From positions 1,953,501 through 2,017,500 of the forward strand of contig NZ_CP102278.1 of NCBI RefSeq assembly GCF_025149915.1: a stretch of 64,000 nt of DNA, written 5' to 3'. The DNA is from Coprococcus eutactus. GTDB lineage: Bacteria > Bacillota > Clostridia > Lachnospirales > Lachnospiraceae. Positions 46,780-55,482 of this stretch are shown one piece after another. Within the stretch, counting starts at the first letter, position 1. Every line of letters starts with the position of its first letter. The notes under the pieces are model-generated. The model saw only the letters and a program-made list of their open reading frames with translations, was not told the origin of the DNA and did no database searches. Position numbers and translations under genes: made by a program.

Positions 46780-47937
46780 ACCTGCCGCAAGTTTATATTT
46801 ATGATACTGTCGTACTGCAAAAGAATCCGGATCAGCTTCTATGCCCTCTTCATCATTACCAAATTCTATGTCTTTGAACATAAGGTCAATGGCATTCTCA
46901 AAGTCCTCATCCTCTTCTCTTGTCTCCGACGCATCTATCATGGCTAAAAGTGAGACAAAATTTCTCTCACTCTTCTTACAGTATTTCACAATGTACGCCA
47001 CATACGCTGTGAACAGTAACCTCTCGGCTTTCACCCAGAAATCTTCTCCGCTCTGTGCGCCCTCACCCTTTGTATTTGCAATCAGCGTATTCACGAATTT
47101 AAGCACATCCTGCTCCGTGTGAATATATGCAAATGGGTTATAGTGCATGGACTTTGCGAAGTTGATTGTATTGAATACCTTTATCTTATAAGGTGTCCTC
47201 TTGTAGATCACCTTACCGGATTTGGTCTTTAAGGTCTGTCCGTTCTTGCCGACCTTCGGTACTTTGTTCCCTTTGTCGTCAAGCTCCCATGCCCCTCTTG
47301 CAAGCATGGTACCCACTTCTTCAAGTACAGTTCCCTTGGGATCAGTCACTACATACGAACACTGCATCTGCATAAGTGACGGTTTCACAAATCCTCTTGT
47401 TTTTCCTGCTCCGGAACCTCCGACAATCAAGATATTTTTGTTTCTGTCGTACTTTGGGTGTTCCGGTCTCGTCATTCTGAGCCATTCTGTCGCAGTCAGC
47501 GGAATGTTGTTCCACTTAACCGGGTCTGTATATGGTTCAAAATCCTTATCCGTCCCCCACTTCGCAGAGCCATATTCCTCTCTTGGACGGAACTGCTTGG
47601 CATTCTTCTTTCTGGAGTTCATGAAAAGCTTGAATGCCACACCTGCTCCGATACCACAGATAAGCGGTGTCAGCTTAAATGAAGGTGCAAAATACGGTTT
47701 GACCTGGAATATCAGTGAAAATGCTTTGACACACTTATCCAGCATATCGCCACCATCGGCTGATATTGCCGCCTGTACATACTTATTTATCACATAAAAT
47801 ATGATTACAAACGGGATTCCATCAATCGCTATCTTATTCGCATTCAACTTTCCATTCTTGTAATATGGTTTCAGTATTTTCTTAGGTAATGCCTTCAGGT
47901 CATCAAGTATGGCACCGCCAATATTCTTATTCCCCAT
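46780..47937 (-). pseudogene. VirD4/TraG coupling protein, N-terminal part (ICE-A), cut by element B
   Basis: This codes for 386 residues: N-terminal membrane helices, Walker A GGSGAGKT near residue 170, and GEDFWVKAERLLFTAYVAYI. It ends at KYKLAAG, where ICE-C VirD4 continues KTAKSIL; here a foreign VIR and stop follow. The Walker B half is missing. The ATG at 47937 follows AGGTGG. Relative to ICE-C it has an extra insert (about 25 aa, DKGNKVPKVGKNGQTLKTKS) after the PKGTVLEE segment. ICE-A cannot conjugate with this gene split. Confidence 0.88.
47030..47031 (-). other. unoccupied group II intron target site in ICE-A virD4
   Basis: On the minus strand GATTTCTGGGTGA/AAGCC equals the exon junction of the ICE-C intron (GATTTCTGGGTGA/AAGCG). 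The site is free here. Confidence 0.8.
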
Positions 47938-47946
47938 AAGCACCAC

Positions 47947-48726
47947 CTACAAACTTGTATCCCGGCTCTTTTTCTTCGTTTTCTCACGTTGCCGGTTCTT
48001 GTCTTTCTGTTTCTTCTGTGACTGCTCCTTCTTATCCTTAATTCGCTCTGTAAGCGACTTATCCTTTTTCGGATTATGTTTTCTCGCCGCTTCCTTGATT
48101 TCCTCCTTTGCATTCGGTGTGATACTTCCGGATTCCAGGACTTCATTCTTGTGATCCTTGATCTCAAATCTCGTAGAGAATCTTGACAGTGTTTCCACAT
48201 CGTCCATATTTATCTCACCATTATTTACAAAGTCAGCCGACATAACCTCCTTGCCCTTATCATCGTAAAGCACAAGTGTCTTAGTCATTTCCTTCTGCTC
48301 CTCAAGTACCTGTTCGGAAGCCATCTTCAGTAATGCTGCCACCTGATCTATGCTTTTCACTTCACAGAATGCAGTGTGCGTGATAGAACCATCTGCTCTC
48401 GTTACCTCTTTCATATCCATTGGAATATGACTTTTCTTACAGGCTTTCTCCAAAAGTTCCGCTGTTCGCTCATCATTCACATCAATATGCGTGACATCCT
48501 TGCCCTCTCTGTTAAATCCCTTTAATGAGCCATGAGTTTCCTTATAATTCGACATTACCTTATCGACAACCTTGCCGAGCAATGTCTCCTTCTGTTCCTC
48601 ACTCATACCCGGATTCTGCTGTTCAGACCGCTTACACGCATCCGCAATGGCAGTAATCAGATCTACGCTGACAGTCACAATCGACTTTCCTGTCTGGAAC
48701 GACTCCTGCGTCAATTCATCGACCAT
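47947..48726 (-). CDS. PcfB/DUF3801-like protein (ICE-A)
   Basis: The 259-aa protein starts at the ATG after GGGAGG. It has a conserved core (TAELLEKACKKSHIPMDMKEV, IDQVAALLKMASEQV) and a long, highly basic Lys/Gln-rich tail. It lies 9 nt before virD4. It is longer than the ICE-C version (158 aa) because of an N-terminal extension. Accessory to the coupling protein by analogy with PcfB of pCF10. Confidence 0.75.
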   Translation of the reverse strand: MVDELTQESFQTGKSIVTVSVDLITAIADACKRSEQQNPGMSEEQKETLLGKVVDKVMSNYKETHGSLKGFNREGKDVTHIDVNDERTAELLEKACKKSHIPMDMKEVTRADGSITHTAFCEVKSIDQVAALLKMASEQVLEEQKEMTKTLVLYDDKGKEVMSADFVNNGEINMDDVETLSRFSTRFEIKDHKNEVLESGSITPNAKEEIKEAARKHNPKKDKSLTERIKDKKEQSQKKQKDKNRQREKTKKKSRDTSL

Positions 48727-48812
48727 TGTTCTGTCCTCCCGATATTATTTTCTCTGTGCTTCCTGTCGTGTGTGGGTGGTCTTACCCATCGAATACCATT
48801 TTTGCTATACAT
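48711..48812 (-). CDS. short ORF (33 aa) upstream of pcfB
   Basis: MYSKNGIRWVRPPTHDRKHR... begins at an ATG 8 nt after GGAGG and overlaps pcfB by 16 nt, consistent with a coupled leader gene. No family recognised. Confidence 0.45.
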   Translation of the reverse strand: MYSKNGIRWVRPPTHDRKHRENNIGRTEQWSMN

Positions 48813-48893
48813 CAGGTGTCCTCCTTCATTTTTATTTGAACTTCTGGACAACTTGTCCAAAAGCTGCTTTCCTGTTCTTTGTCCATAAATGCA

Positions 48894-48933
48894 CAAAAAA
48901 AGAGCATTCATGCTTTTTACACATAAATGCTCT
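48894..48933 (-). terminator. terminator between ICE-A genes
   Basis: On minus, AGAGCATT and AATGCTCT close a loop and are followed by seven T. It separates the membrane protein gene from the pcfB-virD4 operon. Confidence 0.75.
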
Positions 48934-48990
48934 AACGCTGTTTTATTATAAAATTGTCTTAGCTGTTGTTCCCTACAAACTGAAATTTGC

Positions 48991-49284
48991 TTATTTTAAC
49001 CAAATCGGACCGACAATAAATATTCCCCAAAAGAGAACTGTAATAATGACTAAGGCTTCAGATACAGACCAGTAAATGATTTTATATTTTTTTACCGTAA
49101 GAGGATATATAAAATATATCAGTACAACTAATAGCTGTAAAATGATAAATAGTATTGTTTCCTCAACCGTTGCAGATATGAAAAAGTCAGCAGCGCCCTT
49201 TGCTACACCCTTACCTATAAGCCAGATATTGACTGCCAAAAAAGAAACGATTGAAAGAATTAGCTTTACACCAAATCTATTCAT
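48991..49284 (-). CDS. small membrane protein, unknown
   Basis: The 97-aa protein starts at the ATG after GGAGGGG. Three hydrophobic segments (LILSIVSFLAVNIWLIG, TILFIILQLLVVLIYFIYPL, ALVIITVLFWGIFIVG) span nearly its length. No family recognised; probably ICE-A cargo. Confidence 0.6.
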   Translation of the reverse strand: MNRFGVKLILSIVSFLAVNIWLIGKGVAKGAADFFISATVEETILFIILQLLVVLIYFIYPLTVKKYKIIYWSVSEALVIITVLFWGIFIVGPIWLK

Positions 49285-49357
49285 GTTATTCCCCTCCAAA
49301 TTCAAATTTGTAAAACTGTTGCATTGATTATATCAAAGAATCTTGCTTGCAACAATC

Positions 49358-49408
49358 CCCTTTTTTTTTGAGAGGCAGGTGTGCCCTCCTGCCCCTCAAA
49401 AAAAAGGG
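49358..49408. repeat. long A/T-flanked inverted repeat after ICE-A rep
   Basis: CCCTTTTTTTTTGAG and GGCAGG pair with CCTGCC and CTCAAAAAAAAGGG around an 8-nt loop, giving a stem of about 20 bp. There is no free T run on either strand, so it is not a classical terminator. Confidence 0.55.
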
Positions 49409-49456
49409 AAGGTGAAAAATATATAGTCAACTGCTGTTTCCAGCAGCTATGAATCG

Positions 49457-50572
49457 TTACTTACCATAGAAGTCATGGTTTACTTCTGCTTTATAGTAAT
49501 TACAACAAGTTACCGGTGCATTGTAAAGCGTAGTAAGCATATAACTTCGTATGTTGCGAACCTTTGTGGTATTGTTGCGCAGACATTCCAGCACATACTC
49601 CATCGTATGAAAATCTATCTTCTCCAATCTGCTCCGAACAACATCATATGGAAAGTCATATTTGTTGATACGGATTACCGGCTGTTTAACCGCTATAGTC
49701 TCTACTATCAGCTCCACCAATTCATTTATGTCCATCTTCTCTGTTGGATGGCAATGAAGCAATCCGTCATAATCTATATTGTCTTTGATAAATGAGCGCA
49801 CTTCATCCATCCTATCCATCGTATCAGTTTTCACGCCTGTGCCTGATGGAATGATAGGATAGGTAATCTCCCCTGTATTCTCTGTAGTATTCTCTGTATT
49901 TGTATTACAAAACTTTGTATGAGGGGGTACATCATTTTGTGGGAGGGTGGTACAAAATTTTGCAGGAGGGTCATACAAAGTTTTGTAGGGGGTGGTACAA
50001 AATTTTGTAGGAGGGTCATACAAAGTTTTGTAGGAGGTGGTACAAAATTTTGTAACAGGCTTATTTGCTTGGTATTCAGCCTGTTTTTGTATTCCTTCCC
50101 CTGTGTTTTCTACATCTTCGTCATCTCCTGGTATGTCCAGATATGTACATGTGTAAAGTTTATCAACGCATAGATCAATATACATGACATTATTTAAAAC
50201 CATTCCGCTATTTGTTTCTATGTTACGGAATTCACGACGGATCACACCTATTTCCTCTAGTCTGTCAAACGCTGCCTTCACACTTCTCCGTGATTCTCCA
50301 AACTGCTCGGCAAAATCATTGTAGGTTTTCTGGAGCAAATCCTCTCGAAATTTTCTTCTGTAACCGATTGTCATGCCGCTATGCTCGTCCCGTACTTCCA
50401 CGGGACGATACCAATACACGATTTCCGACAACACACAGATAGCGAGAAGGTATGGCTTGCCATTTTCACGTAAAATCGTTTTATACCAATTCACCGGCGT
50501 AACATTTCCACTGATGTTCATTTCTGCCAGCGCATCCACCGACGCATTACCAGTATTTACGATGTTTGTCAT
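49457..50572 (-). CDS. ICE-A replication initiator (winged-helix + DUF6017-like)
   Basis: The 371-aa protein has an N-terminal replication/HTH domain (NWYKTILRENGKPYLLAICVL, RRSVKAAFDRLEEIGVIRREF), then a repeat linker (KFCTT-YKTLYDPP units) and a C-terminal domain from about residue 262 (IKDNIDYDGLLHCHP, VLECLRNNTTKVRNIRSYML) homologous to the ICE-C initiator. The linker DNA forms seven iterons. It overlaps parB, making a parA-parB-rep operon. Confidence 0.82.
   Translation of the reverse strand: MTNIVNTGNASVDALAEMNISGNVTPVNWYKTILRENGKPYLLAICVLSEIVYWYRPVEVRDEHSGMTIGYRRKFREDLLQKTYNDFAEQFGESRRSVKAAFDRLEEIGVIRREFRNIETNSGMVLNNVMYIDLCVDKLYTCTYLDIPGDDEDVENTGEGIQKQAEYQANKPVTKFCTTSYKTLYDPPTKFCTTPYKTLYDPPAKFCTTLPQNDVPPHTKFCNTNTENTTENTGEITYPIIPSGTGVKTDTMDRMDEVRSFIKDNIDYDGLLHCHPTEKMDINELVELIVETIAVKQPVIRINKYDFPYDVVRSRLEKIDFHTMEYVLECLRNNTTKVRNIRSYMLTTLYNAPVTCCNYYKAEVNHDFYGK
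49906..50054. repeat. seven 22/23-bp iterons inside ICE-A rep
   Basis: Units with palindromic core TACAAAATTTTGTA (or with GTTTT) start at 49906, 49928, 49951, 49974, 49996, 50019 and 50041. The spacings alternate between 22 and 23 bp, keeping the reading frame every two units. Separators are rich in GGAGG. Probable origin. Confidence 0.72.
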
Positions 50573-51474
50573 GCCTTCTCACCTCTTTTCTTCCATTCAT
50601 CTAAAAGACTTATTATAACCTCTGTAATCTTCTCTTCTGTGTATTCATCATTAAAGTAGTCATCCAATCTGTCTGCTTTGAATGTTACTTTTCTTGGCTT
50701 TACCGACACCTGTTCCGGAAGCATGATGTTCCTCACTTCTTCCTGCGTAAGCATATTTTCCCGGCATAACGCCTTTAATTTTGCCGACTGCTCTATATTA
50801 GGGAACACATTCCTGTCAAGTATTATATCGAGTACCCACTGCTGCTGTTCTTCATTCAGATACGAAAGATCAACGCCCTGAATAAAGCCAAGCTTTTTCC
50901 GATCAACAAAGTCAAGCAGTTCATCGGACAATTTTGCAAGTCTGATATACCGCTGAATCTTCTTTGCATTCTCGCCGGTTTCCTCACTCATGATATCAAG
51001 GCTACTACCCTTGTTTCCTTTAATGCCTTGATGTTTCATGGCATAGTAGCGCATACTATACGCCCTTGCCTTTTCGCTTGGAAAGATATCTTCTCTCTGA
51101 ATGTTACTGTCCACCATGACAATGGTAGCTTCATCATCATTCAGATTGCGAATGAACATCGGCATGGTATCAAGACCGGCAAGTTCACAGGCAGCCTTTC
51201 TTGTGTGTCCGGCAATGATTTCATAACCACCCTGCGGTCGCATTCTCGCAATCCCTGGAACAAGCACGCCATACTGTCTGACACTCTCTACCATTTCCTC
51301 CAGCTTATCTTCATGAATCTGAAACGGATGATTTCTGAATGTATGCAGACTTGCTAAAGGTATTTCTCGGATTTCACCACCATTTGCATTTGCCTGTTCC
51401 AGATTTTCGTTTGTACCAAACAGATCGTCAAATGATTTCATCTTTATCTTGGAAGCACTATTGGATTTATTCAT
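50569..51474 (-). CDS. parB: ParB/Spo0J-family partition protein
   Basis: The protein is about 301 aa. The ParB N-terminal domain (IPLASLHTFRNHPFQIHEDKLEEMVESVRQYGVL, GYEIIAGHTRKAACELAGL) is followed by an HTH (SSLDIMSEETGENAKKIQRYIRLAKL). The ATG at 51474 overlaps the parA stop region, with AAAGGAGG upstream. It binds centromere-like sites for segregation of the ICE-A circle. Confidence 0.9.
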   Translation of the reverse strand: MNKSNSASKIKMKSFDDLFGTNENLEQANANGGEIREIPLASLHTFRNHPFQIHEDKLEEMVESVRQYGVLVPGIARMRPQGGYEIIAGHTRKAACELAGLDTMPMFIRNLNDDEATIVMVDSNIQREDIFPSEKARAYSMRYYAMKHQGIKGNKGSSLDIMSEETGENAKKIQRYIRLAKLSDELLDFVDRKKLGFIQGVDLSYLNEEQQQWVLDIILDRNVFPNIEQSAKLKALCRENMLTQEEVRNIMLPEQVSVKPRKVTFKADRLDDYFNDEYTEEKITEVIISLLDEWKKRGEKA

Positions 51475-52249
51475 CTGCAAGCACCTCCTTTGCGAGCTTC
51501 TTATACGCCGCCGCAACTTTTCCTCTTGGGTCATGCTTGAATATACTCACACCCTCTGCGGAAGTCTCTGCCGCTCTCACAGAATGTGGGATAACCGCAC
51601 CAAACACACGGACATTTTTGCCATAGATTTCTTCCACCATGGACTTGATTTCCTTTGCGTAATTGGTACGTCCAACCATCTTTGTAAAAACGATTCCCTC
51701 TATTCCAAGGTTAGGGTTCAAATATTTCTTAGTCCTGCCAAGAGTGGTAATAAGCTGCTGTAAACCCTTTATGGAAAGGTACGCTGCTTCTATCGGTATG
51801 ATGACTGAATCAGCTGCAGTAAGGGCATTCATTGTCACCATGCCAAGACTGGAATTGCAGTCAATCAATATATAATCATAAAGATTTCTTACACTTGTTA
51901 TGTACTCTTTCAATATGTACTCTCTCCGCATGGTATTTACCAATGTGACTTCCAGTCCGGAAAGTTCGATATTGCATGGAAGAAAAGATACTCCCTCCTC
52001 ATGTACAATAATCCCTTCCCGCTTTCCATAATCTTCATCATTGATCATTTTACACATGATCGTCGAGAGAGTAACATCAAGCTCATCAGGCTCTGCCACG
52101 CCAAGGCTTGATGAAAGGGATCCCTGACTATCCGCATCTATAAGTAGTACCTTCTTGCCTTCTCTTACCAAACCTATACCTAAGTTCACTGTTGTCGTAG
52201 TCTTTGCTACGCCACCTTTTTGATTCACGATTGCTATTACTTTACACAT
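51467..52249 (-). CDS. parA: ParA-family ATPase
   Basis: The 260-aa protein has the deviant Walker A KGGVAKTTT near residue 11, DADSQGSLSSSLG, and YDYILIDCNSSLGMVT (Walker B). Typical length for plasmid ParA/Soj. Forms the partition pair with ParB. Confidence 0.92.
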   Translation of the reverse strand: MCKVIAIVNQKGGVAKTTTTVNLGIGLVREGKKVLLIDADSQGSLSSSLGVAEPDELDVTLSTIMCKMINDEDYGKREGIIVHEEGVSFLPCNIELSGLEVTLVNTMRREYILKEYITSVRNLYDYILIDCNSSLGMVTMNALTAADSVIIPIEAAYLSIKGLQQLITTLGRTKKYLNPNLGIEGIVFTKMVGRTNYAKEIKSMVEEIYGKNVRVFGAVIPHSVRAAETSAEGVSIFKHDPRGKVAAAYKKLAKEVLADE

Positions 52250-52268
52250 ACCGTTGTACCTCCATTCC

Positions 52269-52514
52269 CTATCGAATCACCATGCCACTTCCTACATAGT
52301 GACATTTTTCTTCTACCTGCATAACGTTACTTGGTTTCTTACCAGAATCCTTTTTCTTTCTTGATACTTCTGCATACACACGTTTATATTTATCTGTTCC
52401 AACATTATCGAAAAAAGTCGAAACATTATTCACTTCAAATCGTTTATCTCTCTGAAGTAAACGTACAAACCAACGTATGTCATTTTTTGTCCCTTGAAGC
52501 CTTATCTTTAACAT
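52269..52514 (-). CDS. DUF3970-like small protein
   Basis: The 81-aa protein starts at the ATG after AAGGAGGTG. MLKIRLQGTKNDIRWFVRLL and the basic VYAEVSRKKKDSGKK tail match DUF3970-type proteins found beside ParA in ICEs. First gene of the ICE-A operon; 19 nt before parA. Confidence 0.65.
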   Translation of the reverse strand: MLKIRLQGTKNDIRWFVRLLQRDKRFEVNNVSTFFDNVGTDKYKRVYAEVSRKKKDSGKKPSNVMQVEEKCHYVGSGMVIR

Positions 52515-52535
52515 ATTGACACCTCCTTGAATAGA

Positions 52536-52584
52536 AAAATAAAAGGCAGGGATATTCAATATTTTGTAATTAAATATCCCTGCC
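52536..52584 (-). terminator. terminator/attenuator before ICE-A first gene
   Basis: On minus, GGCAGGGATATT and AATATCCCTGCC (12 bp) are followed by TTTTATTTTT. It lies directly upstream of the DUF3970 SD and would block read-through from the chromosome or attenuate the operon. Confidence 0.65.
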
Positions 52585-52604
52585 AAATTGGCTATTTTAT
52601 TCAC

Positions 52605-52752
52605 TTTTATTCATCAAAGAATATTGTATCCCTCGTGTCGACTCTATAGCCGACAACGACATGAATTCTGTCCACTATCTGCTTTTTATGCCTTTTCACA
52701 TCGGTTCTGCCGAAATTGAAAAAGCTGCAAAAGTGCGTAAATTCAAGGATTT
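52605..52752 (-). other. unrecognised C-terminal coding remnant near ICE-A end
   Basis: On minus, an open frame of about 45 codons without a start ends KKQIVDRIHVVVGYRVDTRDTIFFDE. It may be the tail of a recombinase or another truncated gene. The ICE-A/chromosome junction is probably close by. Confidence 0.3.
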
Positions 52753-52947
52753 TCACGAATCTGTACGACGTAGCCCTATTATAGTCTCCACAAGAGTTGT
52801 CTCAAGGAACACATCACCAACCACAAGCTTGCCATACTCTGTCACATCCTTGAATGCAACAGGCACAACATTCGGCTAACCATCTGAGCATGTGGCAAGA
52901 TCCCACATTTCATTTTTTAATAATTTTATCACTGATTCTGTAAGCAT
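52753..52947 (-). pseudogene. pyridoxamine 5'-phosphate oxidase-like remnant
   Basis: On minus, MLTESVIKLLKNEMWDLATC is followed by SDG, an in-frame TAG, and PNVVPVAFKDVTEYGKLVVG. The sequence matches the start of small FMN-binding PPOX-family proteins, with the Glu/Gln codon before PNVVP changed to a stop. It is truncated after about 60 codons. Confidence 0.7.
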
Positions 52948-53057
52948 AAGCACATCTCCTTTGTTTTTGATGCACCCATGATATTATATCTGCTCCCATC
53001 TGGTAAGATATCAGCAAATTTATGAGTTACTAATAAATTTGATAGCTTACTGATATT

Positions 53058-53432
53058 TTAGCATTTCCATAATCCATGCAGGTTACAATATGCATATACT
53101 TCTTCTACCTGTTCACCATCGCAAAGGCAAAAATCTGCTACCGGCTCCTGCCCTGGATTTAACTGTTTTCTGTATATTCCCTGGTTTGTATTTAATGTAA
53201 TCCACTCAATGAAATGCTCTTCAAGCATTGGATGTTTTGTCTCTCCGACCACGACATGAACATGACTGCCTTCTATAGTATATACAGGTACATGCTTCTC
53301 GACAGCAGCATCTGTCACTCCGGCTTTTAATTCCTGCATAGGTTCTCCGCAACAAATTACAGGTACACCCTTATCCTTTACCTTTTCAACAATGTTTCCA
53401 CAATGCTTACATATATAATACTTTACTTCCAT
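53058..53432 (-). CDS. dfx: desulfoferrodoxin / superoxide reductase
   Basis: The 124-aa protein starts at the ATG after GGAG. The N-terminal desulforedoxin Fe site is CKHCG near residue 7 and CCGEPM near residue 27. The superoxide-reductase Fe site is EKHVP, GSHVHVVVGETKHPM and the C-terminal CNLHGLW. It reduces superoxide to peroxide in anaerobes. It lies downstream of rbr and ldh in one direction and is probably co-transcribed from the promoter at 55.3 kb. Confidence 0.93.
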   Translation of the reverse strand: MEVKYYICKHCGNIVEKVKDKGVPVICCGEPMQELKAGVTDAAVEKHVPVYTIEGSHVHVVVGETKHPMLEEHFIEWITLNTNQGIYRKQLNPGQEPVADFCLCDGEQVEEVYAYCNLHGLWKC

Positions 53433-53459
53433 GCCTTTTTCTCCTTCCATGTGTAAAAT

Positions 53460-54404
53460 TTATAATTCAATTGTCTCCATAATCTTTTTCAATGAATCTG
53501 CAGATTCCTTAAGCTTTAACGCTTCCTCGCCACTTAAATTAATAGGTATATCAGACTCAATACCATCTGCACCTACAATAGCTGGCATACTTAACGATAC
53601 TCCGTCAATATCATATACTCCATGAATCATGTGTGATACAGGAAGTATTGATTTTTCATCTCTCATAATCACTTCGCAGATTCTTTTTACAGACATTGCA
53701 ATTCCATAATATGTAGCGTGCTTTTTGTTTATAATCTCATAAGCACTGTTCTTGACTGCTGTAGCTATTTCTGCCGTGTTTTCCTTGTGCTTGTAATGTC
53801 CACGCATTTCACACATTTCACTTAATGGAACACCAGATACATTGGCTGATGACCATGCTACAACTTCGCTGTCTCCATGCTCACCTACTATAAATGCATG
53901 AACACTCCTGCTGTCCACAGATAAATGCTCACCAAGCTTATATCTTAATCTGGCACTATCTAACACAGTACCCGATCCAATAACCCTGTTTTCTGGAAGT
54001 CCTGATAACTTTATGGCTACCTGAGTCAGGATATCTACCGGATTCGCAACTACAAGCATGATACCTGCAAAATTTCTCTTTGCTATTTCAGGAATGATTG
54101 ACTTAAATATTGCTACATTTTTATTTACGAGATCAAGCCTTGTCTCTCCCGGTTTCTGTCCCGCTCCGGCAGATATGACAACAATTGCAGCATCAGCCAC
54201 ATCATCATAATCTCCGGCATATATTTTCATCGGACTCGCAAATGGAATACCATGACTGATATCCATCGCTTCTCCTTCTGCCTTGTTCTTATCTGCATCG
54301 ATAAGGACAATCTCTGTAAACAAGCCACTCTGCATTAAAGCAAAGACTGACGCAGAACCGACAAAACCACAGCCTATCATTACTGCTTTTTTTGAATTAA
54401 TCAC
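53460..54404 (-). CDS. ldh: L-lactate dehydrogenase
   Basis: The 314-aa enzyme has NAD-binding GCGFVGS at residues 11-17, VVANPVDILT near residue 120, and the active-site GEHGDSE (His near residue 178). Arg in AGQKPGETRLDL contributes to substrate binding. The R/Q specificity loop indicates lactate rather than malate (Q in AGQKP). It reduces pyruvate with NADH. It sits between rbr and dfx, 28 nt from each, suggesting an operon that is unusual in mixing fermentation and peroxide defence. Confidence 0.92.
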   Translation of the reverse strand: MINSKKAVMIGCGFVGSASVFALMQSGLFTEIVLIDADKNKAEGEAMDISHGIPFASPMKIYAGDYDDVADAAIVVISAGAGQKPGETRLDLVNKNVAIFKSIIPEIAKRNFAGIMLVVANPVDILTQVAIKLSGLPENRVIGSGTVLDSARLRYKLGEHLSVDSRSVHAFIVGEHGDSEVVAWSSANVSGVPLSEMCEMRGHYKHKENTAEIATAVKNSAYEIINKKHATYYGIAMSVKRICEVIMRDEKSILPVSHMIHGVYDIDGVSLSMPAIVGADGIESDIPINLSGEEALKLKESADSLKKIMETIEL

Positions 54405-54431
54405 TTGCTTTTTCGTAATAATCTCATCTCC

Positions 54432-54974
54432 TTAATAATTCTCTTCATGTACTTCAAAATAGCTCTGTGGATGATTACATACCGGACATACCTCAGGAGC
54501 CTTTGTTCCTACCACGATATGTCCGCAGTTACGGCATTCCCATACCTTAACTTCACTCTTTTCAAATACCTGTGCAGTTTCAATATTCTTAAGAAGTGCA
54601 CGATATCTCTCCTCATGATGCTTCTCAATTTCTCCTACTGCTCTGAATTTTGCTGCAAGCTCAGGGAAACCTTCTTCTTCGGCTGTTTTCGCAAAGCCTT
54701 CATACATATCTGTCCACTCATAATTCTCGCCTTCTGCAGCTGCCGCCAGATTTTTCTTTGTATCACCAATTCCTGCTAATTCCTTGAACCACATCTTTGC
54801 ATGTTCTTTCTCATTATCTGCGGTCTTTAAAAATAATGCAGACATCTGCTCATAGCCTTCCTTTTTCGCTACAGAAGCAAAATAGGTATACTTATTTCTC
54901 GCCTGAGACTCTCCTGCAAATGCCTCCTGTAAATTCTTCTCTGTCTGTGTTCCTGCATATTTGTTTACTGCCAT
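54432..54974 (-). CDS. rbr: rubrerythrin
   Basis: The 180-aa protein starts at the ATG after GGAGG. The N-terminal four-helix diiron domain has [30 protein letters not shown] and [10 protein letters not shown]. The C-terminal rubredoxin-like site is CRNCGH and CPVCNHP. It reduces hydrogen peroxide in the cytoplasm. Its 5' end abuts the PerR-like remnant. Confidence 0.95.
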   Translation of the reverse strand: MAVNKYAGTQTEKNLQEAFAGESQARNKYTYFASVAKKEGYEQMSALFLKTADNEKEHAKMWFKELAGIGDTKKNLAAAAEGENYEWTDMYEGFAKTAEEEGFPELAAKFRAVGEIEKHHEERYRALLKNIETAQVFEKSEVKVWECRNCGHIVVGTKAPEVCPVCNHPQSYFEVHEENY

Positions 54975-54983
54975 CTCTTTTAC

Positions 54984-55262
54984 CTCCGTTTTCTTTACTA
55001 TTTTTCTCCCTGCATTTCGGGCAAATTCCTTTAAATGAAATATCATAATCCAAAAATTCAATTCCATGAATGTTACGAATTTTTTCCAGCAAATTCGGTA
55101 ATTTCATCCATATCCGCATCAAAAATCTCACTGCACTTTACACACCTGACATGGTAGTGATTTCTCAATGTGAAATCAAACCGGTTCGGTCCATCGGGAA
55201 CTTCAACCTTTCTTGATGCACCTTCCTCTACCAATATATCAAGATTTTTTTGAATGGCATTT
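54984..55262 (-). pseudogene. PerR/Fur-family regulator remnant (5' truncated, frameshifted)
   Basis: Frame 1 reads NLDILVEEGASRKVEVPDG, then [27 protein letters not shown] and stops at 55073. The shifted frame continues [20 protein letters not shown] and ICPKCREK. Both parts match PerR, including its metal-binding H/C residues. The DNA-binding N-terminus is missing. It is directly upstream of rbr, where perR is often found. Confidence 0.8.
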
Positions 55263-55282
55263 TTCCTGCTTGTCGCCGCTCA

Positions 55283-55336
55283 TTATTGGGATTAGTTCTC
55301 AATAAAGATTATATTCTGTTTTTATTTTATTGTCAA
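55283..55336 (-). promoter_or_regulatory. promoter with PerR-like operator for the rbr-ldh-dfx cluster
   Basis: On minus, TTGACA (55331-55336) and TATAAT (55308-55313) are 17 nt apart, a perfect consensus. Immediately downstream, at 55283-55305, is a 23-bp imperfect palindrome with outer arms TTATTG and CAATAA and inner GA/TC pairs, resembling a Fur/PerR box at the transcription start. Confidence 0.7.
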
Positions 55337-55465
55337 GAAAATAGTAATAATTCCAGCCTTTTCCTCATCTATTCCAGTCAGGTCACAATAGGCGCACGCA
55401 ACAGCCTGTGTACAGTTATAACCATTCTTTTTTCTCTCTTCTGCTTCTTTCACTCGTGTACTCAT
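55322..55465 (-). pseudogene. C_GCAxxG_C_C redox protein remnant
   Basis: On minus, 47 codons MSTRVKEAEERKKNGYNCTQ, then AVACAYCDLTGIDEE, and a stop. This matches the N-terminal third of C_GCAxxG_C_C family proteins; the Cys-rich remainder is gone. Its last codons contain the -35 box of the promoter at 55331, so the deletion that truncated it brought the promoter to the PerR remnant. Confidence 0.7.
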
Positions 55466-55482
55466 GTGCTTCTCCTTATTAT

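Larger units (their letters stand above)
46780..52600 (-). mobile_element. ICE-A, outermost element (partial)
   Basis: The block, read leftward, is DUF3970, ParA, ParB, Rep, membrane protein, small ORF, PcfB and virD4 5' part. This is the beginning of a Tn1549-like ICE; the rest must lie left of the window beyond element B. Its end toward the chromosome (about 52.6 kb) is not precisely visible. The base composition is AT-richer than ICE-C. Confidence 0.75.

Noticed and set aside
49906-50054. Repeats resembling a short CRISPR array
   Set aside because: Units of 22-23 bp have no unique spacers of constant length, lie inside rep, and no cas genes are near; they are iterons.
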